Positions 33,488-45,305 of a stretch of DNA of 64,000 bases are shown here, in pieces; position 1 is the stretch's first letter; every line of letters begins with the position of its first letter. The notes under the pieces were generated by a model that made no database searches, had not been told where the DNA came from, and worked only from the letters and a program-made list of their open reading frames with translations. The DNA comes from Lojkania enalia. Its lineage: Eukaryota; Ascomycota; Dothideomycetes; Pleosporales. The stretch covers positions 1 through 64,000 of the forward strand of contig ML986595.1 in NCBI GenBank assembly GCA_010094045.1, read 5' to 3'. The translations under genes were made by a program, and so were the position numbers.

Positions 33488-34679
33488 CTAAAAAGACAAA
33501 ATACTGCTCAATGGCACGTCCCATATGAAGGATGCCATAACCATAGATCCCATACTAACCAAAGCTGCCATAACAATATTGACAGCGTTGTTATCTAGTA
33601 TGTCATGACCAACCTCAATCTTGCGACTCTCATGCTGGCCATCAGCAACATTGGACACCGATGTTCCAGCCCTTTGCATCGTACTAGAAGTTTTGGTGGA
33701 ATCGTTGAGTGCAGAGGTCTTCGCTACAGCGCCCTCGCCTTCTTCATGGCTAATTGTATCACTACGCAGCTTGGCTGTTTGACTGATATGCGGAAATGGT
33801 TGACGGTGCACTAGGACTTTCCGTCCGCCTGCTCCTTCAACGATCTTCCCCGAGTGGATGTCGATAACACTAGCTTGAAAGACTGCTCCTAAAAGCGAAT
33901 CGAGGAGCGTTCCGCTAAACCCAGCTAAAGTCAAAGCTGCCGTATACTGAGCAATCTGGTCCCAGCTCCAGCTCTTGCAGAAAGGGATCATTAAAGTAGA
34001 TGTAATCGTAAGAATGAATGCTCCTAAAAGTCCGGCTTCAAGTCCTGTAAGGGTAACACCCCCATTTGTTCCAGGCGGCACAATTTTCCAGGGAGCGGTA
34101 ATGAGGCGGGGCTTCTTTTTAGAAAGAATCCCCAGCTCAGATGAAAATGTATCGGCGGCAACGGCAGCGTAGTTTCTAGATATTGTCAATATGCAATGTC
34201 GAAGTGCGGAAGCATTCCGCATACACAACAATCCCTACGACCAAAATGTCGCTGCCTCGCTTCCCGAAACACAAGCCCTCGTCCCAGTATGATCCATCTT
34301 GCCTAAGCTGCCATGTATGTAGTAGAATAAGAATCGAAGCAACGAGGGAGTTGGCCAGGACTTGGACATGGTTACGAGGACCTTCGCCACTAGATGCGCC
34401 GGTCGATGACTGCGTTAGCGTCGCTTTGACGTCGTGTTTGACCTGTAAAAGTCAATCCATAACCATTCTGAAGCTCTTCAATGGGAGATCTACCTTGGTG
34501 ACAGCTGTGCCCGCCAAAAAGAATACTCCGAGCAGCACAAAGAAGACACTCCACGGATGCACAGCATGAGCAACAGCCGTTGCAAAGGCCGTAAGAATAC
34601 CGCCAGGAGTCAAGGATTTCCGGGACCAGGCTCTGTATTCAAGCGCAACAATCGCCGGGACAGCAATTATCGGCTTCAT
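33488..34679 (-). CDS. TMEM19/DUF92 integral membrane protein
   Basis: Three exons by eye: 34679-34494, 34442-34225 and 34175-33488, giving 363 residues. Signature segments of the DUF92/TMEM19 family are SRKSLTPGGILTAFATAVAH, SYWDEGLCFGKRGSDILVV, NYAAVAADTFSSELGILSK, TAPWKIVPPGTNGGVTLTG, GFSGTLLDSLLGAVFQAS and NNAVNIVMAALVSMGSMVMA. Several transmembrane helices are visible. The family includes plant VTE6 (phytyl-phosphate kinase) and human TMEM19, while fungal members are uncharacterised. A prenyl- or phytyl-phosphate kinase activity here would be inference. The region between the GKIVEGAGGRK segment and the last helix is a long hydrophilic loop. It lies 331 bp upstream of UMP1 in the same direction. 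Confidence 0.9.
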
Positions 34680-36279
34680 TGTGGGGGGGGGTTATCGAGG
34701 AGTCCAAGTAAGCTCGAATATGTCTAAAGCTTACATGCACGGTTCCGTCAGATCCTGTATTCTCGCTTGGCGGGCGAGCCGAAGCACTACGGCCCTTTGG
34801 CCAACCATCAGATTAAAGACACTCCAGTTCTAGTCTACATCGCTATTTCGCAGCAGGCTGCGGGAGTCTCTCGCTTAGGTATCTATTCAAAGAATGGAAG
34901 ACTCCACAGTCGTTCAGAATCGCCCACCAACAGTTTACATTCGTGGCAGTGACTATACACCCAAATGATTTTCAAGTGTCTTGCGGTATTCATATCATGA
35001 TCCGGAAGCGCTGTCTCCAATGACTATGCGCTGATTCAAGCGGGCTTTCACACCACCACCACAGCCACGTAAACAGCCCATCGGGCGTGTCCCAGTCGTA
35101 AGGACCGTCTGATAAACGTGGGTCAAAGCAAGCCTTCGAAGCTCTAAACAAGCATTCCGGGCGGGTAGCCATTAAGCCTTATGGCCTATGAGAACATTGG
35201 TTTTAGTGCGAATATGCCTGTCTCAGCCCTTGCAATGTTCCTGGCATATCGAAACTCGGTAGCCTAGCGAGAAGGAATGTTGGGATTACGTCCGCGTATC
35301 TTGGTGCAGCAAGCCGCATTATTTTTGTTAGATGCGCTATGCATCTACAGGCTATGATTGCAGCGTTATGGAACTGTGGCTTAGATGGGGTGATGTACGT
35401 ATCGGTAGGCCAACTGACACTTTACTTGACTAGTTGCACATCGCGCCATTCGCATTACTATCCGCAAACAGATTAATATTCTTCACTACATAGCGAGTAC
35501 CACATCTTAACGAGAAGAACTATAGTTGCTTAGACTTGATAGGAGTATCAAGCCTTATGTCTACTTATCTATGTTGTACTACTTGCGTTGTATACTAGGG
35601 GTCTTCCTCAATCCCCCAACTATCGCTATGAGGAATATTACCAACCCTATCGTCACCATCGCGCCCATATTACAAGGGCCTTATCTTATAGCAGGGCAGG
35701 TATCCTCTACTACAGCCCTAACGCGGAGCCTCCTATCACTCCTACAAAGTATAATATCAGGATCCGACCCTTTCTGCCTCAGGATCACACTGATAGGTCA
35801 TTATCAGCCCTATGGCGGTAATGAAAGGATGATTCATGCAACGTCGCCACGCTGATCGGTACTTCCAGGTTAAGTGAGACGACCCTAGTCTATTCCTGGA
35901 CGCCTCGTAGTAATTACATTGTAATATATGCCACAAGGGCTGGCAAGGACAAGCCTGTAGCTCATAAAGTATGTGGTGCGGAGATCCTGCTGTTACATAC
36001 GCTGTACCACGCTGACAACAGCTGCTGACTGCTGACAAGCAACCTAACAAGAGTCATATTAAGATTTCGCATCGATAGTATGGAATGCTGGAGTTAATGC
36101 GACTTCGATGCTATGTAAACACACTTCCGTATAAGGTTTACAATGTTGTTACGATACCAACGGCAAGTTAGGAATTCCGAACCCTCTAACTAGGGATTTA
36201 GCTAATAGTTCTAGCCATGTCGCTCGAATAAAGACTCCGCAAGATACGCCTGATACTGCTGTTAAGAGCTTATAACGAC

Positions 36280-36600
36280 ATGGGGTATTGAATGCGACTC
36301 TCCGCTTTGCGTTGCGGAGAAGGCGGATGGACCCGAAATTCGGAAGAAGAGGCTCGAGTTGACGGGTGAAGCAGATGGCTCTATTGAGAAGACACACTAG
36401 GCTGATGCAAAGAGGCTGACGCTGAGGAAAACGCAGAATCTTATAAGAGCAATCGATAAGACGTATAATAAGAAGAGATATAAGGGCGTTCCCAAATCGG
36501 CATCGTAGAGGATCATGGAGCGGCGTAGTAAAGTGAGTGCACGGAAATAAGACAGGCTTGCTATCGCCTTAGCCACCTGGGGACGTTCTCTATAGCTTCT
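36280..36600 (+). pseudogene. Unrecognised degenerate coding remnant
   Basis: One plus-strand frame reads as charged, protein-like sequence over about 100 codons (AEKADGPEIRKKRLELTGEA, NLIRAIDKTYNKKRYKGVPK, RIMERRSKVSARK, DRLAIALATWGR). It is interrupted by TAG, TAG and TAA. The composition and the absence of other stops suggest a dead gene or transposon-derived protein. I do not recognise the family. Confidence 0.35.
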
Positions 36601-36839
36601 TCTTCAAGCCAACTCTCAACTGTTTTTTTTTTTAGATTTCTATCCTTATTACAGATACCGCTGCAATATAAACTTATCTTTTCCATCCAGCTTCCCTTTC
36701 CCTCCACTTATTAAGACACTTGCCTCCCCCACTGCACATACCTATTGTTCTGACCATCCACCCAATGAAAATAAAACTAAATGCACCGAAGTCACTCGAG
36801 CTCCGACAGCTATAGTGAGTCGAAGCCGGCGTCGTACTA

Positions 36840-37320
36840 ATGCAAAGTTAACTTGTAATATACCCAAGCACCCGCGCAATTTGCATTGTTGATGCAGGCA
36901 ATACAGCACTCGTATGCAGTCGTAAACGAGCCGAGAGCGGCAATGCTACTAGGAGGATCATGGTATTGTGCGCTCAGGTATCGCCCATTGATATTGGTGA
37001 GGATATTGCCTGAGGCGCTCGCGGCGTAGGATGTCGGTGTTTGCTTAGAGAATTCGGTGCGGTGACGGTCAAGGTCCTTATGGTGGTAGTCAAACCACAT
37101 ACAACTTACTGCGAGGCGAAGGATATTATCGGGATCAGAACGGCATCCGAATTCAAAAGGACTCTATTAACGTTTGGAATGCGCGGTATTAGGGATGGCT
37201 TCGACATGATTCAGAATGAGGTTTTGGACAGACACCCGACGAATACATATAAAGATTGTAGGCTTAATATAGGCAGGTTTATTGAGAGAGAGAGAGAGAG
37301 AGAGGAAGAACTGCGTTGAT
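36840..37320 (-). pseudogene. Possible exon(s) of a Cys-rich secreted-type protein
   Basis: The minus strand encodes TPTSYAASASGNILTNINGR and, further on, AYECCIACINNANCAGAW. The CC-x2-C-x5-C pattern is typical of small apple/PAN-like modules in fungal secreted proteins. A GTAAGT donor at about 37113 and a CTAAG acceptor near 37047 would place an intron directly upstream. I could not connect a start, a signal peptide or a full C-terminus, so this may be a fragment. Confidence 0.3.
37284..37304 (+). repeat. (GA)n microsatellite
   Basis: A perfect GA dinucleotide repeat of about 21 bp in an intergenic position. Confidence 0.9.
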
Positions 37321-37676
37321 TGCTAGGTGGTGGAAATCAGGGAGCTATATATACCTGGAACACAAAGAACGCTATTCCCAATATGGATGATCAGGTAACC
37401 TCTAGTGAATGGCCACTAGTGGCTGCCTAGCAGGTACTAGCATTACAGTACAACTTCGCGTTGACAGCCTGGCCTATAGGTCCACATCTCATCCTACCCC
37501 GCTTGACCTTGCTCAAGCATATCACAAACCCTGTAAGGCTGAAAGATGGCCTGAGCTAATGGGTGAGGACTCAAACTATGTATCTCAGCCGTACGCAGAA
37601 GGCAGACTTATATTGTATATCGATATCCTCATTGATTCTGAGATCTCCAACGCCGAACCCGTAAGGCCACATTGTC

Positions 37677-39252
37677 ATGAATCCATCGACCTCTTACCAT
37701 GACTGGATCAAGCTTCTTATCCACTCCGGATACGGTAACCTCAAAATCCTCGAGAAAACACTGATGCAGTATCCAGAATATAATGATGCAGCCTGCACAT
37801 TACTCAAATTTTCAAATGAAGAGGACTTGGAAGAGAACCCTCGCGGTGCACTGGATGCTGACTTCGACGCATCACTTATAGGTAAATCAAGACGAGTGTT
37901 TGTAATCGAAGGTCTATCGCGCGATCTGGTCGGCAAGGCTGGATCTGCGTTCGACATCGAGCCCGAATTCTTTGCGGGCCATCTCCGCGCTTCTAATTGG
38001 GAGCATTATGATGGCCGGTGCAATGCAATGATGCTTCCGTCGATCAGAAAGCAAGCTAGCTTCTGGACGCTGGAGTATTGGGAGTGCATACAGATGACTG
38101 GCCCATACCGCTTGGGCCGAGCTAGGCTAGAGACTACTCAGCCTCTCTTCCGGAGGATGTTTGTTCGCAGTCCTTGTGGACACGGGGTCCAGCGATGCAC
38201 CGTTGCTCTGGTCAATCGATTTGTCTCTATGTGGGAGAGGCGTTCGGAAGGAGGTTGCTACGATGGTAGGCGCTGTTTTAAGCCACGTTAAGCACATAAG
38301 GCTGATCTGTACGAGCTGTCGTACTTGTCGATACTCCTCTTCCCAAAGATCTGAAGTTCCAGTACGACGACGTCAACAGCCGAGAAGACCACAGAGCATA
38401 CTGGGTCCCCTACGGGGATGGGCCGTTGAGCTTCGCCAACCTAGAAGCTAGAAGAAGATTCCTCGATAATTACCCGGTGGACCTAGAAGACCGGCCTGGC
38501 TCGGTCAAAGATTCTCTGCTATGGCGCTTGAAGTCGCCTAGTTCGTTCATACCTGGCATTAAGGCGACACCTGTTGTTGGCACGATCTTGCAGCGCATTG
38601 TTCTTTCCCACTGGTCGCTCACATTATTGTTTTGAGAAGAGACTTCGAGTCTGTCAGTCTTGATAATTTGACAAATGACCAAGTGAGGACTGCAGATGTC
38701 AAGGGCGCTCTCAAAGATTTGGGTTCGTGCCGCAATCTGTTTGAGAGATGCTCTGTCATTATGAGGCGAAACATTGGCCATCTCAAGATGTCCCCAGAAG
38801 CGACAAAATTTAGTATCGACCATGCCAGCACAATGCCCGAGCTTCTGCTTTTGGATTGGAAGTTTATCTCAAGCGAGATCGAACATTGCATCAAGGAAAC
38901 TGACCAGTTCATCAATATTCGTCTTGCTAGTCTCTCCGTGCTCGATAGCAAGCGATCTCGCGAAGATTCCGAACGCGCATCACGAGACTCGGAGCGCAGT
39001 GTCCAGCTTTCAGAGTCCTCGAATCAGCTCATCAAGCTAGGGCAACTGTTGATTCTGGTTTTTACCCCCGCTTCTTTCGCGCATGGGTTGTTTAGCATGG
39101 GCGGGGATTTTCTGCCTGGAAACAAGAGGTTCTGGGTTTTCTTCGCCGTGGCAGTTCCGCTCTCTATCATAACTCAATTGATGTTTTTTATCTGGACGCG
39201 CACGACTTCTAGAAACTCAGACAGGCGCGTCTCTACTTTAAAATATGAGTAG
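37677..39252 (+). pseudogene. CorA-like membrane protein gene with one frameshift
   Basis: Exon 1 is 37677-38265, followed by a 50-nt intron (38266-38315) and exon 2 from 38316. The N-terminal soluble part has the fungal CorA-like block RRVFVIEGLSRDLVGKAGSA, then FDIEPEFFAGHLRASNWEH and PCGHGVQRCTVALVNRF. After the intron come VVLVDTPLPKDLKFQYDDV and YWVPYGDGPLSFANLE. At about 38612-38616 the frame breaks: the codon series ending HW must slip by one base to continue as AHIIVLRRDFESVSLDNL. One missing G in the GG run would explain it. The rest is open to 39252, with two C-terminal helices (LLILVFTPASFAHGLFSMGG and FWVFFAVAVPLSIITQLMFF). The position of the family GMN motif reads SMG. A sequencing error is a real alternative to decay. 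Confidence 0.8.
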
Positions 39253-39420
39253 TTTTCAAATAAAGGCAATTCGCGCAACTATTTCGTCTGAAAATCTGAC
39301 TATGTTCCGTTGTAGCGTCGCAACCTCCTAGAAGATTTGTCATCCCTGCATTAACGTAATGTCAATTCAAGTCTTCAGGAACAATCAAGGTATGTTTACA
39401 TCCATCAATATCTTCAGCCG

Positions 39421-39905
39421 TCACGGGCACATTGCATGGTCTTCACATCCAACGTCTGCGACGTCAATTGCGGGCAATTGCGCAAATAGCACGAGTCGTC
39501 CATGGCCGTCTAGAGTGTCTAATCTTGCTAGCCGAAGACATAATCGCCATGCTACGAAGCCGGTGTCGTCCCCAATCGACAGCACGAATAGCTGGCTCCC
39601 GTCTTTAGGCCAGTCCGCCAGATTATTGAAGCTTCTCGTATCCCACATCACCTCGTACATCAACTGCGGAATCTTGACTAGATGTGAAGCAGGGCACGTT
39701 CCGTTGACGATCGCGCACTGCGTTGGTCCCTCAATAGGGTGCGCTATGTGCTCACAATGGTCGGGACTGTCGAGCGAGACGCCGTCCCAGCACAGGGGCA
39801 AGATAATATTCGATCCGATGCCGCCAGGACAGGGCATTTTCGGAAAGTAGTCTATATCGTGGACTGGGTCAAGGCAGGGCGAATATTACTGCTTCTGCGG
39901 CTCAT
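39421..39905 (-). pseudogene. DUF1996 secreted-protein pseudogene fragment
   Basis: The minus strand from about 39860 encodes the DUF1996 core: DYFPKMPCPGGIGSNIILPL, CWDGVSLDSPDH and IPQLMYEVMWDTRSF, then GSQLFVLSIGDDTG. The reading then has to change frame to continue as HGDYVFG, a TAG where the family has Trp, another TAG where it has Gln, then DDSCYLRNCPQLTSQTL. Upstream of the core there is a TAA before YSPCLDPVHD. The N-terminal half of the domain and the signal peptide are missing. DUF1996 proteins are secreted fungal proteins of unknown function. This copy is dead. Confidence 0.75.
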
Positions 39906-41294
39906 CAGGAGTATGCTCCATCGCCTTTCTGCTATACGCGCTGCAAAAGGCTGGCAAACAAAGTACTAAAATTAGGGTCCTAAATCACCTAGGATATCGC
40001 GATAACTACTTCTATACGTGGTTGAAAAGCTTCATTTTTGGAAGGGGGTGGCTAACTGACTAAGCAGGTGTGCTCAGACTTTTGACGAGGGACTGTATTC
40101 TGTTGTAATATGAAGTTGACTACAGCATTCTCTTCACACGGGCCAAGGTACCGTTAGCTTTGGGCTTTAGCTTCTCTCGAGCGTCTTCCGCGTGCACGAT
40201 GATGGAGGGTAGAGAGGGAGACGTCGTCGTATGCAGCTAGGGCAGCGTATGTGTTAGGTATGCCTTCGGAAAGGCCTTCAGTGAGTACTCGACTGGCTTT
40301 ATCCATGTTAGCTTATTCACGGTAATGGTAATGGGAGGGGTGAGTAGAAGCCAGCTCAGGCAGAGTGCCAGTGTGCCAGGCGCCGAATAATAAGACTGGA
40401 CACAAGGACTATTTTAAGCTTTGACAAACAAGACAAATAAGACAGATACCCCGGGCAATGCGCCACAGATGAGGTAAAGGCGCTAGCACTCAATACGAGG
40501 AGATAGATTGCACTAATGCGTATTAAGCTGCGCTAAAAAGCACGCCACAGCAAGCCACTCCCTCCGCGCTCGGCGAAACCCTCGAAATCCACAGCCTAAT
40601 GCTCACTGACTCAAAAATGAAGCAGCTGAATCTGGATGAATTGGGCTAGAATATCCTAGTTCTGAACCTCGAGGTCTTGTCTTCAGTCACCATCGAACAG
40701 GGGTGAACCAGTTAAAGCGGATCTTGACGCCTTGAAAATCCAATCGACAGCGTCATCAACGCCACGGTATTTTTCACATTCTAGGCGAGCATTCGGTGTA
40801 GAAATGGCTAAAGAAGCCTGAAATACTAGCTACGATCTTATTTACTCGCGTGGTGGAGGCCTAAGGTACTGAAGTAGTAAAATCATCTCGTTACGGTGTA
40901 GCTCTCGCTGTGTAGTGAGCGATGTTAGTGTGTTTTGACCCTATTTGGGTTACCAGCGCGCCTGTTGAACTGTGGCTTTGCATCCTTTGGTCTCCGCATG
41001 AACGTAACCTATCACAAGTGTCACCCAGGACATTTGGCCGAATATACCGCTGCGAGAGATCATTACTAGACTAAGGCGACCATGGCCGTTAAGCTCATCC
41101 GGGAAGTTGGATGAGAGGCTTAGCCTTTCCCTCGCAATGCTTGCTTTTGATGGTAGCAGAAGACAAAGACCCGATATAAGGGTGCAGCTACTTTCAAATC
41201 TTCGACTAGATGAAGTATTGCAATCTCATTTATCTTCAATTCATCTTAATATAAATTAGTCCCTTTTTCCCGCTGTTTACAATTGTCGCTCGAT
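39906..41294. other. 1.4-kb stretch without gene
   Basis: Only short, motif-free frames are present. It includes the promoter side of the MFS pseudogene. Confidence 0.5.
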
Positions 41295-43401
41295 ATGGCT
41301 TCTCTTCTATTCAAGTACATCCGGAGAAAGCTTAGGGAGAGGAAGACCGCAAATACAACTGATGATAGCCACCTCATCCCCGAACATAATTCTAAGCAGA
41401 CAGGGCCTGAACAAAATGAAGTCCTCCGTGGATCAGAGGCAGTCGATAGTGGCGCACCACCGCAACGAACATTGACTAAAGCAAAAGTTGCGCAAATGAA
41501 GAAAGAGAAGAGAGAGAGAGAACAATATATCGTTTCAAAATGATGGCCGGGCTAATACTACCCAACTTCCTGGCATCTGTAGATGTAACGATAGTTGCGC
41601 CAGCACTGCTATTGATTTCCTCCCATTTCAGTACGGCTCTGTAATCCTATTATTTCAGCTCTACCGACTTGCTCAGATCGCCTCAGTGGAAGCTTTAACT
41701 GGATTGTCGCTGCGTATACATTGACGCTTACAACATTTGTCCCGAGTTCTGGTCAAATTGCAGACATCTACGGCCGCCATGCAGCGCTCCAATTTCATGT
41801 TTTCTTCATCATGATAGGTAGCGTTTTCTGTGCTGCAGCCGCTACGTGGGGGATGCTCCTTTTAGGTCGAGCCCTCCAAGGGTTAGGCGGTGCTGGCATC
41901 ATGAATTTGACACGCATTATCCTAGCAGATAATATCAGTTTGGCTGAGAATTCGAAGAACACTACAGTGTTCTCCCTTATATAAGGTGCCAGGTACGTAA
42001 CACGTCAATTCTCTGATCCCTTTCCATATCGAGTCTATTCTAACTCGCCGTAATAGTTATGCTATCGGTCCCGTTATTGGCGGCTATCTAGCCCAAGCGG
42101 ACTGGCGTTATTTGTTTGTCCTTCCAATTGGCGTTTCTTTTATAGCTCACCTTCTTATCTTTTTCTTTATGCGCAAGGGCCTCGTCAAAGGTCGTGCGAT
42201 CACGAAAACCGGCGATTCCAGAACATCTGGCTACATATCCGGTCTCCGTACATTCGACTGGCCAGGTATGTTCCTCTTTATATTCGGCATCGGCCTTGTC
42301 ATTTTGGCAATCATGTGGGGCGGTACACAGTACAGATGGGATTCAGCCGCGGTCATCGCACCTTTGATAATTGGAGGCATCATGTCCGTTGCTTTCTTCA
42401 TTCATAAGTACCTCCTCGGGCCGGGACGCTACACTAGAAGGGTTTTGCCGAACCATGTCGCCATGATCCCGTCGACATTGTTTAGAAAGTACGATACTTA
42501 CTTACTAATGATAATCAACTTCGCTACCAGGGTATCACTAGTCTCAGCATTCTACTTCATTTCAATCTATTGGGAATTTGCAGAAGGATACACCGCATCT
42601 GAAGCCGGTGTGCAACTTCTCTACTACACTCCGGGTCTAGGTGTCGGGGTATATTCAGCTATGGTCCTCTGCAACGTCTGGCCACGGAAGACTTTCCACC
42701 CTCTCCTGTGGGGTTCATTTGTCGAAACCCTTGGATTCTCCCTACTCACCTAGGCTATAACTTCGCGTCGAGGGCCATTGGTGAGTGGAATGTTAGCTCT
42801 TGCTGGTGTTGGAACTGGCCTCCGCTTCATGCCCGTTGCTCTCCATGCAGTTGGCACGTGGCCGACACGGATCGCGAGTATACAATCTCTCCTATCGTTC
42901 ATGATACCCTTTGGAGAGACGATCGGTATTTCAATGATGGGCGCTGTGTTCACGAACAAGTTCAATTTATACCTCCACTCCATCAACACAAGCGGTCAGC
43001 AAAGTTTTACCACCAGTGGCCCGCCTAATCTTGATATTTTGAATAATCTCCCGCCGGAAATCAAGGATAATGTTCAAGATGCAGCTACAAAAGCTGTTAT
43101 GTGGTCTTTCATTTCGATCGTTCCCTTCATGGGGCTCAGTCTCCTGGCTTCTATTATGATGGGTAATGTGTGGATTGGTAAACCCGAGAAGAAAGGGGGA
43201 GATGGGAGGGTCAAGAAAGCCGAGGTTAAGGGCAAGGTTATGTATGAGAGTTTCCTATTGGCCATGATCACTGGGAACCTCAAGGACTAGACTCAAGAAC
43301 TGGAAAGACAAGATATTTCTGAGGAAAAGGAAGAGAAGAGAGCAAAGGTAGAGGATGTAGAATATAACGCGGAGGTTACACACGCCAAGGGGAACGAGTA
43401 A
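41295..43401 (+). pseudogene. MFS drug-efflux-type transporter pseudogene
   Basis: The start is ATG 41295 (MASLLFKYIRRKLRE). The frame breaks at TGA 41541, and one missing G would restore SKW-MAGLILPNFLASVDVTIV. An intron at 41631-41676 joins SHF to NRLSGSFNWIVAAYTLT. GQIADIYGRHAALQFHVF and GRALQGLGGAGIMN are standard MFS motifs. TAA 41982 sits inside VFSLI-x-GASYAIGPVIGG. An intron lies at 41993-42056. TAG 42751 interrupts GFSLLT-x-AITSRRGPLVSG. After TAG 43288 the same frame stays open for an acidic tail (ELERQDISEEKEEKRAKVED) to 43401. Apart from these lesions the reading is excellent, so inactivation is recent. The layout fits the 14-helix DHA2/aflatoxin-efflux group. Any activity would need readthrough, which I consider unlikely. 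Confidence 0.85.
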
Positions 43402-43765
43402 AATGAAATACATATGGTAGCATGAGAAAGAATTCAGAACTTTCTGTATAGTAAAGTCTCTAGGATATTGAACTCAAATTTGGCTAGTCTCCTTAGGACG
43501 GCTTATTCCGGCTTCAACCTTGGTACTCAATGAGAAGTAGTTGCAGTGTAAGCAGACAAGTTCCAGTTAGCATATATAGTCAGTGTTTATATTAGAAACT
43601 ACCCGTTTAAACTTGATGCCTAATATTTATTGTGATGGAAACTTCCTAAGAGAAATAACTCCTGTCAACGAAGAACATTTCGATTGCGAATTGCGGCCGA
43701 GTTCAGATATCCAATAACCCCTTGCCAAAGAAGATGAATCTTGGAGAATTTACAGAACACGGAAA

Positions 43766-43782
43766 TTTTTTTTTTTTTTTTT
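43766..43782 (+). repeat. T-tract
   Basis: A run of about 17 T lies between the MFS pseudogene and the end of the minus-strand hydrolase gene. Confidence 0.8.
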
Positions 43783-43920
43783 AACCCATAGTTTATCAGA
43801 AGAATTTAAAAAGTAAATATAAAAATTGCCAAAACACCAAAATCAAATGTAAGTTATATCATACCATTAGCACGCCCATTACAACCACCTTCTCTAGGAT
43901 TTTGTACCCTAGAACATCCC

Positions 43921-45305
43921 TCAAAGACCATTTTTGCTCAGGAAATCAGTAATGACCCCAAAAGCTCCCTGTATAGAATATTAGCTAGTCTATAAGAATC
44001 TGATGCTTTCCGACTGACCGTGGCATTGGTATGGAAGTTCAGATGATGGCTCGCCCCCGGGTGAATAGTCAACTGTAGCGGCTTCGCATTGGCATACAAT
44101 GTTCTCGCCGGCTCTTCGAAGATCCCAGGGCAAGATCCATCGCAAACAATATAGTCTCTTTCTCCAGTGATATGAAGAGCAGGCTTGTCCCATTTGTCGG
44201 CCGAAATGGAGGCGGGACTTGCGAAGGTGAGGAATTCGCCGGCAGAGAAGGGTTCCTTCGCGGATTCGGCCCACTCTGCTGTTTCGGGCGCGAAGGATGG
44301 TGCTTTAAAATAGCTAGCGCAATGACTTAGTTATTTGAAAGAGGGGGAAGGGGAGTAGCTAATACTTCATAATCAGATCAAACACGCTTGGCCAAGTCAG
44401 ATACCCGTTATTGCGGTCTCCGTAGAGAGCAGGATTCTCCACATTAGCGATTCTTGGGACGAAAGAACGGACAAGGCCGTTGAGGTTGATACCAGTCTCA
44501 TTGAGACCAATACCCGTGAGAATCACCGCGTCCGCTATCTCAGGGGTTTCGGCAATTGCCTTGTGCGTTGTGTAGGACCCGAACGAGAAGCCCATCACCA
44601 CGACCTTTTTGGCTTTGATTTTGCCAGTATATTTTCCCTTCTTTATGTTCTTTGCCAAGCTTTGGAGCACGACCTTTGCAGTATCCAGCGTAGTGTCAAA
44701 GCCATCGATCCTAACACTTCAGTTAGAACTACTCTAGCCCCATATGTACTGAGAGATGTTAGACACTTGTTTATTACTTACTTGGTTGAAGCCCCGCATC
44801 CTAAGCGATCGTAAAAGAAGACAGAGTATCCTTTGTCTAGTGCAAATTGAACAAAATTGAAGTCATTGGGCCTAAAAGAGGGATTCCAATGTGCTCTCCC
44901 TGGCCCAATTCCATGCGTTGCTACAATAACTATCTTCTCTTTCCCATCCTTCTTTACCCTCGGCGTACAAAAACTCGCTGCAATCTCGAATTCGCCTTTG
45001 GTTCTTTTTGTCCCTGTAAGGGCAGTGAGATTATTGCTACCTGGCCGGGCTGTTAATGAGCTTAGAAAGTCTTGGAGTTCAAAGGAATTAGACCACTTCG
45101 TAGCAGTAAATTCAGGTTGCTCGTAATCGAGAGATATGGGAACGTAAAAGTCGGAGCATTCCCCATTGGGAGGATAGAAAGTCTGTGCAAGAGCGTTGTA
45201 ATAACTAACGGCGGGATTTTTAGGGGAGCATCCGGTAGCGAGGGTAGTTCTGAGCATAAATGCCATGGCAATTGCCAAGGGAAATTTTTGGGTGATGGGA
45301 CTCAT
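43921..45305 (-). CDS. Secreted alpha/beta hydrolase
   Basis: Four exons by eye: 45305-44782, 44710-44366, 44313-44019 and 43968-43921, giving 403 residues. A signal peptide is likely (KFPLAIAMAFMLRTTLATG). The alpha/beta-hydrolase elements are in order: the oxyanion region THGIGPGRAHW, FFYDRLGCGAS, the nucleophile elbow GFSFGS (Ser near residue 219), an acid candidate in ITGERDYIVCDGS and the catalytic His candidate in GASHHLNFHTNA. The substrate is unknown; related fungal proteins are annotated as AB-hydrolase-1 family. Unlike the neighbouring MFS gene, it shows no stops or frameshifts. It converges on the MFS pseudogene. Confidence 0.88.

Larger units (their letters stand above)
34680..37676. 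other. 3-kb gene-poor stretch
   Basis: No intact gene is supported. The stretch contains a broken coding remnant at 36.28-36.60 kb, a possible Cys-rich exon at 36.84-37.32 kb and a (GA)n tract at 37284-37304. Confidence 0.55.

Noticed and set aside
35526..35855. 109-codon plus-strand frame
   Set aside because: No recognisable motif, composition like intergenic DNA, and a competing frame on the same strand.
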